NCBI GenBank assembly: GCA_021841935.1 | Contig: JAKCDL010000007.1 | Coordinates: 43,902 to 107,901 of the forward strand | DNA length: 64,000 nt | Direction of reading: 5' to 3' | From: Actinomycetes bacterium | GTDB taxonomy: Bacteria > Actinomycetota > Acidimicrobiia > Acidimicrobiales > Acidimicrobiaceae | In this document: piece after piece, positions 26,227 through 35,348 of the stretch | Position numbering within the stretch: the first letter of the stretch is position 1 | Layout: every line of letters starts with the position of its first letter | Translations under genes and position numbers: made by a program | Notes under the pieces: model-generated | The model's database searches: none | Seen by the model: the letters and a program-made list of their open reading frames with translations, nothing else | Told to the model about the DNA's origin: nothing

Positions 26227-27362
26227 GCGCCGTTGTAGTTACTGTACATTTCGGTGAGCCTCTTTCGCTGTATCTTTCCGAGGTCAGTCTTGGGTAAGAG
26301 ATCGACGTGGAAGAGGCGTCGCGGAATTGCAAAGCGCGGCAACCTGTCGGAAACCACCTCTTGTATCTCCCCAAGGGATATATCAAAGCCATCTCTTTTG
26401 GTAATCGCTACAGCTACTATCTCGCCATATTGATCGTCGCGGCAGCCAAAGATCGTATACTCCGGTAGCTCTAACGCCTCGTTGATAGCTTCCTCTATGA
26501 CATTGGGGGCGATCTTTTCGCCACCTGTGTTGATCGTCTCGGAGATTCTTCCCTCGACCCTCAAGAGGCCGTCGGGCCCAATGGAGCCTCTATCTCCGGT
26601 GTGGAAGTAGCCCTCGTCATCGGTTAGCGGCGCTCCATTTCTATAGCTCATCGCTATCATTGGACCTCTTAGGAGGACCTCTCCCTCTTCAATCCGGACC
26701 TCAACGCTCTCTAGGGCAACTCCGTCGTATACACATCCGCTACCAGTCTCTGTTAGACCGTAGGTCACGACTGCGTTAGCTGGCCTCTTAGATGGCGGTG
26801 TGCCAGCGCCTAGAAGAATACGTCGAAAGAGTGAAAGATCCAACCTGGGGAGATTTGCCTTTACGAGAGATGTATAGACCGGAACATCGCTCTTTCGTGC
26901 TGCCTCTTCGAATGCTACGGGGTCAAATGAGCTAAGGGTAGTCAAACTGTGCTTCGCAAAGAAGGACTTCGTTATTGTCGTAAAGCCACCTACGTGGTTT
27001 ATTGGAAGTGCATTTATCCAAAGGCCATCTCCCACCTCGGCATTGAGATAGGCTAGTGATGCCTTAGCCGACGCTTCGAGGTTTTCCCAGCTGTGGCAGA
27101 TAGCCTTTGGTGTTCCCGAGGTGCCTGAGGTTGTGGCTACGAGGCTACTATCCTGCGGAACCTCTAATTTGGCTTTACGTTTGCCCTCTTTGCCCTCAGT
27201 AATGACAACTGTTGGATCGATTACGTCGATGATCATCTCAAGGAATCTCTTTGGCCAATTCGGATTTGCTACTGATACGGCGTTGCCGGAGAGCATTTCA
27301 TCTAAGAGGCGCTTCGATAGTTGATCGTTCTGTTCTTCTACAAATAGTTTCAAATCTTTCAC
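26223..27362 (-). CDS. menE: o-Succinylbenzoate-CoA ligase (menaquinone pathway)
   Basis: ANL-superfamily acyl-CoA ligase activating o-succinylbenzoate. The AMP-binding P-loop TSGTSGTPKAI is clear, followed by the A5-like motif VTYGLTETGSG, GYFHTGDRGSIGPDGLLRVEGR and the GEKIAPNVIEEAI hinge region. The closing motif is PKTDLGKIQRKRL, carrying the catalytic Lys. At ~379 residues from GTG 27362 it is the short type typical of actinobacterial MenE. The frame is open further upstream to 27494, but that extension has no family similarity. menB lies divergently 242 bases away and menA, menD and a menH candidate are in the same window, which supports menE over a general ligase. Confidence 0.9.
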   Translation of the reverse strand: MKDLKLFVEEQNDQLSKRLLDEMLSGNAVSVANPNWPKRFLEMIIDVIDPTVVITEGKEGKRKAKLEVPQDSSLVATTSGTSGTPKAICHSWENLEASAKASLAYLNAEVGDGLWINALPINHVGGFTTITKSFFAKHSLTTLSSFDPVAFEEAARKSDVPVYTSLVKANLPRLDLSLFRRILLGAGTPPSKRPANAVVTYGLTETGSGCVYDGVALESVEVRIEEGEVLLRGPMIAMSYRNGAPLTDDEGYFHTGDRGSIGPDGLLRVEGRISETINTGGEKIAPNVIEEAINEALELPEYTIFGCRDDQYGEIVAVAITKRDGFDISLGEIQEVVSDRLPRFAIPRRLFHVDLLPKTDLGKIQRKRLTEMYSNYNGA

Positions 27363-27604
27363 TTCGTTTAAGCTTATAGAGATTAGAAATTGGCTTTGGT
27401 GATAAATGCGTCGCACCTGCTTCCGATTGCTCAGATCGCTGGGTTGGTCTCTGTTGCGAGCGAGCTGATTTGCAGGGTGAGCCGCACCTAACAAAGCGAA
27501 CCGAGGACCGCCATTCTCATGTCGGTGGATATCTCGGCGTCAAATGGAATTACTATGTTTTCGGATTCGTTTCTTTAGTGGTTGAAGTAGAAGGGTGTAA
27601 CACG

Positions 27605-28447
27605 ATGGGTAGAGTTCAGTTCGATTGGAAGAGCGCGGGGGAGTACCGCGACATTAAGTACGAACACTTTGACAACATCGCAAAGATTACAATCAATCGA
27701 CCCGAAGTTAGAAACGCCTTTCGACCACAAACTTTGGTTGAGCTCTCAACTGCCTTCGAGGCAGCGCGCAACGACCCCTCAGTTGGAGCCATAATCTTCA
27801 CTGGAGAGGGTGACCTCGCCTTTTGTTCAGGTGGAGACCAGAGAATTCGTGGAGAAGATGGTTACATCGGCGACGATCACTTGGGACAAGCTGGAATCGG
27901 CAGATTGAACGTCCTTGATCTTCAGGTTCAAATTCGTCGTCTCCCTAAGCCAGTGGTAGCAATGGTTGCGGGATATGCCATTGGTGGTGGCCACGTGCTT
28001 CACCTTGTCTGCGATCTGACGATTGCCGGCGAAAATGCTAGGTTCGGTCAGACGGGGCCGAGAGTTGGCTCGTTTGATGGTGGCTATGGATCGTCGCTTC
28101 TCGCGAGGACTATTGGGGTCAAGCGTGCGAAGGAGATCTGGTTCCTATGCCGTCAATATGACGCAGCGACCGCTCTTGATTGGGGCCTTGTAAATGCAGT
28201 AGTGCCCGTTGAGCAACTCGAAGAAGAGACCGTCAAGTGGTGCAAGGAGATGCTTGCACTATCACCACTTGCGCTAAGAATGCTCAAAGCATCCTTCAAC
28301 GCGGCAGAAGATGGCTTGGCTGGTGTCCAACAGCTAGCGGGAGATGCCACCTTGTTGTTTTATATGACAGAGGAGGCTCAAGAGGGGCGCGATGCCTACA
28401 AAGAGAAGAGAAAGCCAAACTTCGACCAGTTCCCTCGTAGGCCATAG
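27605..28447 (+). CDS. menB: 1,4-Dihydroxy-2-naphthoyl-CoA synthase
   Basis: Crotonase-fold ring-closing enzyme of menaquinone synthesis. It carries the MenB-specific segments [23 protein letters not shown], the oxyanion region [50 protein letters not shown] with the catalytic Asp, and ends [21 protein letters not shown], which is diagnostic of MenB. Length is 280 residues, normal. ATG 27605 is preferred because AGAAGGG lies nine bases upstream; an in-frame TTG at 27470 would add 45 non-homologous residues. An intrinsic terminator follows directly, so it is probably a single-gene transcript, with menA next. Confidence 0.96.
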   Translation: MGRVQFDWKSAGEYRDIKYEHFDNIAKITINRPEVRNAFRPQTLVELSTAFEAARNDPSVGAIIFTGEGDLAFCSGGDQRIRGEDGYIGDDHLGQAGIGRLNVLDLQVQIRRLPKPVVAMVAGYAIGGGHVLHLVCDLTIAGENARFGQTGPRVGSFDGGYGSSLLARTIGVKRAKEIWFLCRQYDAATALDWGLVNAVVPVEQLEEETVKWCKEMLALSPLALRMLKASFNAAEDGLAGVQQLAGDATLLFYMTEEAQEGRDAYKEKRKPNFDQFPRRP

Positions 28448-28458
28448 GTTATTTCTTG

Positions 28459-28508
28459 GCCAAGCTGCATCGAGTTCCTTCTGGGCCGCGGCTTGGCTGT
28501 TTTGTTTG
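28459..28508 (+). terminator. Intrinsic terminator after menB
   Basis: Ten-bp stem, GCCAAGCTGC (28459-28468) with GCGCGGCTTGGC-side partner ending at 28497, one G-T wobble, 19-base loop, then TGTTTTGTTT. It lies 11 bases after the menB stop and 23-40 bases before the menA starts, and it contains the first in-frame TTG (28456) of the menA frame, which is therefore not a likely start. Confidence 0.7.
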
Positions 28509-28536
28509 TGTGAATATAGCGATTGGATTAGTGGTG

Positions 28537-29391
28537 TTGAAGTCAAAGTGGGTAGCTGGAGCGAGACCTAGAACGCTTCCAGCGGCGATAGTTCCCGTAG
28601 TTGTGGGAAGTGCTGCGGCGAGGGGGCACTTCAATCTAGTCCGAGCTCTACTTGCAGCGATAGTTGCACTTTCAATCCAGATAGCAACGAATTACGCCAA
28701 CGACTACTCCGATGGAAAGAGAGGAACGGACGATAAGCGTGTCGGCCCAATGCGCCTCGTCGCAAGTGGTGCCGCTAGGCCAAAGCAGGTACTTGCCGCG
28801 GCCCTGATCGCATTTGCTATAGCGGGATTGGCAGGGACTGTCCTTGCGCTTCTTACCACTCCAATCCTCTTTGGGGTCGGTGCAGTTGCCATTGCAGCTG
28901 GATGGTACTACACCGGAGGAAAGCATCCATATGGCTACTACGGCTTCGGAGAGCTCTTTGTCTTCATCTTTTTCGGGCTAGTCGCAGTCGTTGGAACCTA
29001 CTACGTTCAGGTGGGTCATGTAACCTATGAGTCGGTTGTTCTTGGAAGCGCCTCCGGTCTCTTAGCGGTGTCACTCCTGGTAGTAAATAACGTTCGTGAC
29101 ATCGATACCGATAAGGTGAGTGGAAAGAAGACCTTGGCAGTTCGCCTCGGAGATAAGAACTCCCGAATTCTCTACTCTGCCACGGTCCTCATTGGTGTAC
29201 TTTTGCCACTTGCCCTTGTGACCAACGATATCTACACACTCTTAGTTGTACTTCTTGTCCCAATATCAACGCCTTTGATCCGCAAAGTAACTGGTGGTGC
29301 TAAGGGACGCGAATTGATCGAAGTTCTCGGTGGAACGGGCAGGTTGCAGTTGGCATTTGCCGTCACTACTGCAGTGGCATTGATCCTCTAA
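28537..29391 (+). CDS. menA: 1,4-Dihydroxy-2-naphthoate polyprenyltransferase
   Basis: Membrane prenyltransferase of the UbiA family that attaches the isoprenoid chain in menaquinone synthesis. The N-terminal ARPRTLPAAIVPVVVG, the first Asp-rich site NYANDYSDGKRGTDDKRVGPMRLVASG and the second, NNVRDIDTDKVSGKKTLAVRLG, are all intact, with about eight membrane segments. This MenA-specific combination makes the call secure. The start is uncertain: GTG 28531, GTG 28534 and TTG 28537 lie together, and I favour TTG 28537 for spacing to GGAT. Extension to TTG 28456 would place the start inside the menB terminator. It follows menB in the same direction. Confidence 0.95.
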   Translation: MKSKWVAGARPRTLPAAIVPVVVGSAAARGHFNLVRALLAAIVALSIQIATNYANDYSDGKRGTDDKRVGPMRLVASGAARPKQVLAAALIAFAIAGLAGTVLALLTTPILFGVGAVAIAAGWYYTGGKHPYGYYGFGELFVFIFFGLVAVVGTYYVQVGHVTYESVVLGSASGLLAVSLLVVNNVRDIDTDKVSGKKTLAVRLGDKNSRILYSATVLIGVLLPLALVTNDIYTLLVVLLVPISTPLIRKVTGGAKGRELIEVLGGTGRLQLAFAVTTAVALIL

Positions 29392-29550
29392 ATGATCCAT
29401 CTATGGTGAGTCAAAGATTGTTGCCACTAGATTTAGAAGCAACGACGATGATTTGCTCATCGAAGGAGATTTGCACCTTGCTACTTCTAAGGTCATTGTA
29501 ACGATTAGGAACCCCAAGGGGTTGATTGTGCTTTCTGTTATGTAAGAGCC

Positions 29551-29583
29551 CTCGGAATTAGGCGTACGCCGATCCGTTCCGAG
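29551..29583 (+). promoter_or_regulatory. Nested hairpin in the leader of the GDT1-type transporter gene
   Basis: CTCGGAA (29551-29557) pairs with TTCCGAG (29577-29583), enclosing the palindrome GGCGTACGCC (29561-29570). No T-run follows, so it is more likely a regulatory structure or protein-binding site than a terminator. I could not match it to the yybP-ykoY manganese riboswitch. Confidence 0.4.
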
Positions 29584-29650
29584 TGACCAATGTTGATCTA
29601 GCGATCTTGCCTAATGCGATTAGTTGATAAGTACCGAAGGGGTTTTAGCG

Positions 29651-30241
29651 TTGTCTTCAGTTGCCCTTTTCTTTAGCTCCTTTGGACTGATCTTCCTGGG
29701 AGAGCTACCCGATAAGACTTTGGTGTCGTCTATTCTTCTTGCTCGAACTTTTTCTCGAAGAATCGTCTTCCTAGCTGCGAGCGCGGCACTATTTCTACAA
29801 AGTGCAATTGCGGCATCTGTTGGTTCGCTGTTGACGCACCTTCCAACCCGTCTCGTCTCAAATCTCTCGTCCGCCGCCTTTATTGTATTGGGGCTTTTTT
29901 TGATCTATCGAGCAATTCGTGGTGACGAAGAGGAAGAGTCGACGATAGCTTCGATAAGACGGCGATTTTCTTCCCTTTCTCCCTTCTGGCTGATCTTTGC
30001 GGTCGTCTTTGTCGCAGAGATCGGAGACATAACACAAGTTGTTACCCTTAATCTCGTTGCGCAATACCATCGTGCGATTTTGGTTGGATTCGCGTCAGCA
30101 TTAGGAATGTCGGCAGCGGTCTTTTTAGCGATGGTTGCCTCGAAGCTAACTGATCGGATTGAAGAAAAATATATCGAACTAGCAGCGGCTGTTATTCTGA
30201 TCGTCCTTGGAGTTGTGACGCTCATAGGTAACCTTCACTAG
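29651..30241 (+). CDS. TMEM165/GDT1-family (UPF0016) cation transporter
   Basis: Integral membrane protein of 196 residues with six hydrophobic segments in two halves. Each half carries the family's acidic motif: GELPDKTLVSSILLARTFSR in the first and AEIGDITQVVTLNLVAQYH in the second. The ELPDKT plus EIGDxTQ combination is typical of actinobacterial members. Characterised relatives transport Mn2+ (and possibly Ca2+) out of the cytoplasm in exchange for protons. TTG 29651 is chosen since GAAGGGG lies eight bases upstream; TTG 29624 is upstream of that signal. A nested hairpin precedes the gene. Manganese as substrate is family knowledge, not shown here. Confidence 0.88.
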   Translation: MSSVALFFSSFGLIFLGELPDKTLVSSILLARTFSRRIVFLAASAALFLQSAIAASVGSLLTHLPTRLVSNLSSAAFIVLGLFLIYRAIRGDEEEESTIASIRRRFSSLSPFWLIFAVVFVAEIGDITQVVTLNLVAQYHRAILVGFASALGMSAAVFLAMVASKLTDRIEEKYIELAAAVILIVLGVVTLIGNLH

Positions 30242-30424
30242 GGGCAGGTCGTCTTTTGCGGGTCTCTCAAAGTAAACAGAAGTCTTTTGCAGCTTCGACT
30301 ACTTTGCATCTGGTCGGCTCTCTAGCTGCTTAAGCTCCAGCACCTCTAAGACAACGTGGCTTGGTCGCGATAGAAGGACCGATCTCTTCTACTGTAACCA
30401 AGCCTTATTTTTGACTCGTGGGCT

Positions 30425-32197
30425 CTAAAGGTATCGAAGTGATAGGATCTGGCGCATAGTCGAAGCGAGAGCAACCTCTGGATCTTCAACCATCGAATTG
30501 CTTCTCCAGCCAACGTGCATATCGGGTCGAACAAGGATCACACCATCTTCTTCAACCTCTCGTACTTTAGCGAAGTCTCCATAGATATCTTGATAGCGCT
30601 GACCTGGTCCAAGTATGTGGGCATCAATAGCTACTCCCAATTCAGAGGAGACCTTCTCTGCTGCGAGCTTCCAAGGCGAACCATTGGTTCCAGTTAGCAG
30701 CGCAAATCTTCCCTTCCCACATATGTCGTGGGTTGATACCTTCTGCTGCCTTTCGTCAACTAGCCAGACGTGCGGTAGGCGCGCTCCGGGATAGGTGGTT
30801 GGGTGGTAGAAGAGTTCGGGGTCTCGGGTGTAGGGAGGTTCCATGGAGCCGTCGCTCATGACCGCAGAGGAGCAATAGCGTTGTCCAAGTTCAACTCCAT
30901 GGGCGTTGAATTCGTAGTCTTTTAGATCAAAGGCCTCGAGGAGCCGCTCTCGTCTGCTTCGACCGATCGCGGATTCGTCGTGTAGTTGAGCCATGTTCGA
31001 CTTCATGACATCGACGTTTATCGTGTCAGTTACGCCAAGGGCAGAGAGGATGGAGCCAAATTCTTCAATTGACTTATTTGCCCTGAGGACGATCTGCTTG
31101 CCAATGGGAGCACGCTCCTCTTGAAAGCTCGAGAGAAGTCCAGCGCCGGCTTTATTCTTGAGTACCAAGGCAAGCTTCCAGGCAAGGTTATAAGCGTCTT
31201 GTATCGAGGTATTGGAACCCAAACCATTGGATGGAGGATGTCGGTGAGCGGCGTCTCCCATAATAAACACACGCCCCTTTTGATAGGTGGTTGCATACAT
31301 CCGATTATTTCCCCACAGAGAAACTGAGTCGATCTGTGGGTCGATACTTTCATCTCCAACGAGGTTGCGGACTACACCTTTAGCAAAGTCTTCATCTACT
31401 TCGGGGGGTGGAGCATCGATATCGTATCCCCATACGATGAGCCACTCGTCCCACGGGCGAACCATTCGAACGAGGCCAAGACCGATTCCGCCGATGTCGG
31501 CTCCGGGTTGAAGGACCCAATAGAGGACACTTGGCCTATGGGCGACGTACTTCGAGAGATCGGCACGAAAGACGATGTTCATCGAGCCAGCGATGTCCAT
31601 CTTGCCCTCCATCGATGCTCCCATGTCTACTGCGACTTTGGATCGCCCTCCGTCAGCTCCAATGAGATACTTGGCTCTTATCACATAGGTTTCATTCGTT
31701 AGACGATCTCTTACAGTTACCTCGACGTAGTCTTCAAATTGGATATGGTTCAGGTACTCTATCCCAAAGCGAAACTTTCCACCCCTAGATGACGATGCAT
31801 CAACGAGAATTGGTTCGAATAAGTTTTGCGGAAGGTCGTAGTTCGACGAAGGGCTCGCACTCAAGTATTCACTTTCGCGAAGCGGGTGGGTCCCCCATGT
31901 CCTTACCCTCCCTAGCTCCTCTCCAGCCAAAGAGGTGCAAAAAGAGGTGTCTCCCATCAAGTGGTGGGGGGTTCCCTGAAGCTTTATACGATCCTCAATC
32001 CCTAGGTCACGCATTATCTCGACGGTTCGCTGGTTAGTTATGTGCGCCCTTGGGGTATTCGCAGTCCAGAAGTACTTGCTTATGACCAAGTGATCGATGC
32101 CATATGTCGCCAAAAACAAGCTCATCGAAGAGCCTGCAGGGCCACTTCCCACGATGAGTACATCTGTCTCAAGCTTTACTTGGTTTTCGTTTTCCAC
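30425..32197 (-). CDS. FAD-dependent aromatic-ring monooxygenase (phenol hydroxylase/TfdB type)
   Basis: Flavin hydroxylase of 590 residues. The FAD-binding GSGPAGSSMSLFLATYG, the DG motif LIGADGGRSKVA and the GD motif VFIMGDAAHRHPPSNGLGSNTSIQDAYNLAWKLA are complete. A C-terminal thioredoxin-like domain ends GQRYQDIYGDFAKVREVEEDGVILVRPDMHVGWRS, as in phenol and chlorophenol hydroxylases. Starting from GTG 32197 (GAGAGG upstream), it is the last gene of a leftward run with an intradiol dioxygenase (14 bases away) and a maleylacetate reductase, so it probably makes hydroxyquinol from a resorcinol- or phenol-type compound. The exact aromatic substrate is not known. Confidence 0.92.
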   Translation of the reverse strand: MENENQVKLETDVLIVGSGPAGSSMSLFLATYGIDHLVISKYFWTANTPRAHITNQRTVEIMRDLGIEDRIKLQGTPHHLMGDTSFCTSLAGEELGRVRTWGTHPLRESEYLSASPSSNYDLPQNLFEPILVDASSSRGGKFRFGIEYLNHIQFEDYVEVTVRDRLTNETYVIRAKYLIGADGGRSKVAVDMGASMEGKMDIAGSMNIVFRADLSKYVAHRPSVLYWVLQPGADIGGIGLGLVRMVRPWDEWLIVWGYDIDAPPPEVDEDFAKGVVRNLVGDESIDPQIDSVSLWGNNRMYATTYQKGRVFIMGDAAHRHPPSNGLGSNTSIQDAYNLAWKLALVLKNKAGAGLLSSFQEERAPIGKQIVLRANKSIEEFGSILSALGVTDTINVDVMKSNMAQLHDESAIGRSRRERLLEAFDLKDYEFNAHGVELGQRYCSSAVMSDGSMEPPYTRDPELFYHPTTYPGARLPHVWLVDERQQKVSTHDICGKGRFALLTGTNGSPWKLAAEKVSSELGVAIDAHILGPGQRYQDIYGDFAKVREVEEDGVILVRPDMHVGWRSNSMVEDPEVALASTMRQILSLRYL

Positions 32198-32211
32198 CCT
32201 CTAGCCTCTCG

Positions 32212-33096
32212 TTATATTTGTGCCATCTTGAAGACGTGTTCAATCTCGTAGTGCTCATCTCTTCGTCTCGGATCCGAAGAACCAATATCACCAGCTACTT
32301 TTGTAAATTCGCAGATGAGGCTTTCCCTCTCGCCAAATACTGCGTCGTTTCCAAGAAATGGATCACCAGCTACGAACAGGTGTGTAACTACCTGGCTATA
32401 CCCCTCCTTGGTCAAGGCGAAGTGAAGGTGGGCGGGGCGCATGTTTGACCTTTTCGTCGCCTTTAAAAGAGCTCCACCTGGTCCATCTGAAGGTACGGGA
32501 TATGCGACGGGCAGAATCGACCAAAAGCTGACTCTACCTTGTTCGTCGCTTTTGAAGCGCCCGCGGTTGAATAGCTTGTCGCCGTCGTATTGAACATCGT
32601 AAAAGCCGTCTGCATCTGAACCCCACACATCTACAGTCACATCACCGATCGCCGCTCCGGAGGTATCAACTACTTTGATCGAGACGAAGGTCGGCTCTCC
32701 ATTTGCTCCATCTGAAATGTCTTCGCCGTTGCTAAATTCTCTCGCACCTTCGACGAAGAATGGACCTAGAACTGTTGATTCAGTTGCGTCGCCGACTCTC
32801 TCGTTTATGGCTACCTGCAGACTAGAAAGCCCCAAAAGATCTGAGAGGAGGATAAATTCATTCCTTTTGTCGCTCGAGATCTTGCCAGTTGCCATCAGGA
32901 AGTCGATTCCGGCCATCCACTCTTGTGTCGTAAGTGAAACCTCTTTTGCAAATTCGTGAAGGTGACGGGTGAGCGACTTCATAATCTCCGTTAACCGATC
33001 CGAATCGCAACCCTCAAAGGAGCTGATCACCCTATCGGTGATCGTATCTGCTCTAGATAGATTCTGATTTGCCACTAAGCCCCCACTCGCCGACAT
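32212..33096 (-). CDS. Intradiol ring-cleavage dioxygenase, probably hydroxyquinol 1,2-dioxygenase
   Basis: Non-heme Fe(III) dioxygenase of 294 residues. The N-terminal dimerisation/lipid-binding helices (LTRHLHEFAKEVSLTTQEWMAGIDFL) are followed by a beta-sandwich holding the ligands: Tyr in the WGSDADGFYDVQ strand region, Tyr in LPVAYPVPSDGPGG, and the two His in MRPAHLHFALTKEGY. Length and the ESTVLGPFFVEGA segment match the hydroxyquinol/catechol 1,2-dioxygenase group. The neighbouring maleylacetate reductase argues for hydroxyquinol as substrate, since catechol cleavage would need muconate enzymes that are absent here. ATG 33096 has AGAGGG ten bases upstream. Confidence 0.92.
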   Translation of the reverse strand: MSASGGLVANQNLSRADTITDRVISSFEGCDSDRLTEIMKSLTRHLHEFAKEVSLTTQEWMAGIDFLMATGKISSDKRNEFILLSDLLGLSSLQVAINERVGDATESTVLGPFFVEGAREFSNGEDISDGANGEPTFVSIKVVDTSGAAIGDVTVDVWGSDADGFYDVQYDGDKLFNRGRFKSDEQGRVSFWSILPVAYPVPSDGPGGALLKATKRSNMRPAHLHFALTKEGYSQVVTHLFVAGDPFLGNDAVFGERESLICEFTKVAGDIGSSDPRRRDEHYEIEHVFKMAQI

Positions 33097-33175
33097 TGAA
33101 ACTTTGCCCTCTTGGCACTAATAAACTACTCCGATAATACTTTTGGTTGCAGTAAGTTAGAGATCGACTTGACCC

Positions 33176-34300
33176 CTATCCAACGATATCTCTGAACAAG
33201 GCAGTGAGCTCGTCTCTATCTGGGGACGGGTGAACTTGCCTTGAGAGGTCGTATACGGACTCCAAAAGCGAGCTAACTTCATCGCTGTGCAATCCGATCG
33301 TCTTTAAGTCTCTTGGAAGATCAAGTGCCTCTATCAGCCTTTTAATTAAATCTTCTGCCCGTGAGATCTCTATCGACGCTTCGCTAGCGTAGCGACTAGC
33401 CATCGCAGGTAAGAGGGTTGCTCCAACGATCATGTGCGTCAATGCGTGGTCGAGGTTGTACTTTCCTCCGATTAAATGGCAGATTTTATGGTGAATTCCG
33501 CTCCCGGTCGAACCAAAGGCGATCCCCGCTAGTGCGCTACCATATGCTAATTTCGCTAAGTACTCGTCCCCAATGGAAAAATTGGTAGTACTTATCCTCG
33601 ATGAGAGGATCGATGACAAACCGTTAGAGATAGAGTTGATCGCACCTAATGCAAATAGTGACGAAGTTCTGGTCTTTGTCGGCACCCACAGTGCCTCACA
33701 GGCGTGAGCTAAGGCGTTGGCGATCGATGGTATGGCAATTGAATACGGCAGGGAACTAAGCAGGGAGTTATCGTAAATTACAGCCGTTGGGCGAATTCGC
33801 TCATCTCTTGTGGTGACCTTATTGCCACCGGTCGTCACCCCATATATTGGGGTCATCTCTGAACCTGAAAAGGTAGTTGGAACCGCTACGAAGGCGCGCA
33901 TATCTGTTATCGCGAGGGCCATCACCTTTGCAGTTCCTATTGCACTTCCGCCACCTACTGTCACGATTGCATCGGTTTGATTGCTTATTGCAAATGATTG
34001 AGCCCTACTAGCGACTGAATCTGGTACGTGTTGGATGATCTGCGAAAAGTTGACGATTTTGACTTGTCCGTCGTCACTCTCACCATCTTTTAGCCTCGTA
34101 TTTAAGCTCTGCACGACATCGAAGTAGCGCTCTTTTGAAACTATGGCGATCGATTTGGCACCGCTCGCTAACGCTGTCGCGATGGCTCTTTCGATCCCGC
34201 CTGAACTGGTGAACTCCATATGTAGGTCGTTAAAGTGAAACTTCTCCCACAGGCGAGACTCCTCTACGAATAGGTTTCTTGCAGAGTCCGCTTCGCTCAT
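33176..34300 (-). CDS. Maleylacetate reductase (iron-type alcohol dehydrogenase family)
   Basis: Reduces maleylacetate to 3-oxoadipate, the last step of the hydroxyquinol branch. The nucleotide loop VTVGGGSAIGTAKVMAL and the PTTFSGSEMTPIYGVT segment are typical for maleylacetate reductases, as are ANALAHACEALWVPT and the GSGIHHKICHLIGGKYNLDHALTHMIV region. The last resembles the metal-site helix pair of the iron-alcohol-dehydrogenase family, though this subgroup often lacks the metal. ATG 34300 overlaps the stop of the upstream alpha/beta-hydrolase gene in an ATGA arrangement, which is the best reason for that start; ATG 34312 is also in frame. The product is 374 residues, a normal length. 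Confidence 0.92.
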   Translation of the reverse strand: MSEADSARNLFVEESRLWEKFHFNDLHMEFTSSGGIERAIATALASGAKSIAIVSKERYFDVVQSLNTRLKDGESDDGQVKIVNFSQIIQHVPDSVASRAQSFAISNQTDAIVTVGGGSAIGTAKVMALAITDMRAFVAVPTTFSGSEMTPIYGVTTGGNKVTTRDERIRPTAVIYDNSLLSSLPYSIAIPSIANALAHACEALWVPTKTRTSSLFALGAINSISNGLSSILSSRISTTNFSIGDEYLAKLAYGSALAGIAFGSTGSGIHHKICHLIGGKYNLDHALTHMIVGATLLPAMASRYASEASIEISRAEDLIKRLIEALDLPRDLKTIGLHSDEVSSLLESVYDLSRQVHPSPDRDELTALFRDIVG

Positions 34301-35076
34301 ATGACATTCCATCCTTGCACTATCTTGGATATGGCTATTGCACTCTCATATGGTCTCTCGCCAATTGTAAAGTGGCCACAGGAGGCTATCTCTTCGATTT
34401 GGATCGTATCGATTTGATCCTTTAGATTCCTCGCGACTCCTTTGAACTTTACATCATTTGCCCCGTAGATGTAGCCAAGGCGATATTTGGGAGGCTGATT
34501 TACCACGCCTCGGTCGCTAAGAACGTCTTTGAGGCGTTCGAGCAGTCCCTCTTGGAATCCGGTTGAAAGGTCTCTCAAAGCCTTTGCGATCTCTTTCGGC
34601 TCATTTGTAAGGCGAGAATTAACTTGGGCTTGATCGCGGGAGATTCCATTGAATAGCGGAGCCTTGAGCCAGTCGATGAGGAAGCGTTCAAAGTCGTCTT
34701 TGCCAACGATCGCACCTACTTTCGCAGCTAGTCTTTTATCGGCCTCGATCCTCGCCTGTCGTGCCTCTTCGCCACCCTCATCTAGGGCGGCTCCAAAGAC
34801 GATAACGCCGTCACTTTCTAAGGTTCGCGATGCGAGTGCCTCAAGTAGAATTCTGCCCCCTAGTGAATATCCCACGAAGATGCAGTCATGGTCCCCATAA
34901 AGTTCTCCTAGATTCTCGCTAACTTCGCGGAGAGATCTTCCAGCGAGGCGTGAATCTCCATGGTAGGGAACTTCAACGACGGATACTTCAACACCAGTTA
35001 CAACCTCCAAAAGCCTGCAAAAGGGCGTCAAAGCCATTCGATTTTGGGTGAAGCCGTGAAGCAGTCTTATCTTCAT
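34297..35076 (-). CDS. menH: Alpha/beta-hydrolase, probable MenH (SHCHC synthase)
   Basis: 259-residue alpha/beta-hydrolase. It begins MKIRLLHGFTQNRMALTPFCRLLE, has the nucleophile elbow GYSLGGRILLEAL characteristic of MenH, a lid-side DDFERFLIDWLKAPLFNGIS that resembles the MenH W-x-x-x-PLF segment, and CGHFTIGERP near the end with the catalytic His. MenH removes pyruvate to give SHCHC in menaquinone synthesis, and the gene lies divergently next to menD, its pathway neighbour. It is also translationally coupled (ATGA) to the maleylacetate reductase gene, so a role in aromatic degradation, for example a ring-fission product hydrolase, is the alternative. MenH is preferred, with moderate certainty. 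Confidence 0.72.
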   Translation of the reverse strand: MKIRLLHGFTQNRMALTPFCRLLEVVTGVEVSVVEVPYHGDSRLAGRSLREVSENLGELYGDHDCIFVGYSLGGRILLEALASRTLESDGVIVFGAALDEGGEEARQARIEADKRLAAKVGAIVGKDDFERFLIDWLKAPLFNGISRDQAQVNSRLTNEPKEIAKALRDLSTGFQEGLLERLKDVLSDRGVVNQPPKYRLGYIYGANDVKFKGVARNLKDQIDTIQIEEIASCGHFTIGERPYESAIAISKIVQGWNVI

Positions 35077-35348
35077 ATGTGGATACCAATTGAACAGTAG
35101 CGAAGTGGCGTGACTTCTTTGACTTTTGATACGAAACGAGGTTTGGTCATTTACATCTTTTGAATTACTGAATAGATGGCATAATAGCGTAGCCCATAGC
35201 GTTTAATGGTACGTGGTTGTCACACAACGTGACATCTCTAACGTAGTTGGTCGCCATTGGATAACATTAGAGTTATCGCAGTAGACGTATGGCATGCCCG
35301 AGCAGTTATCGCTCGGATTCGTTGATAGTTGAATCGAGATATCTAATC

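Noticed and set aside
27363..27494. Extended N-terminus for menE and, on the other strand, for menB (27470-27604)
   Set aside because: The two extensions overlap each other on opposite strands, lack family similarity, and menB has a good ribosome-binding sequence at 27589-27595 for ATG 27605.
29508..29525. AACCCCAAGGGGTT as a terminator after menA
   Set aside because: Only two bases would remain for the loop and no T-run follows; more than 100 bases from the menA stop.
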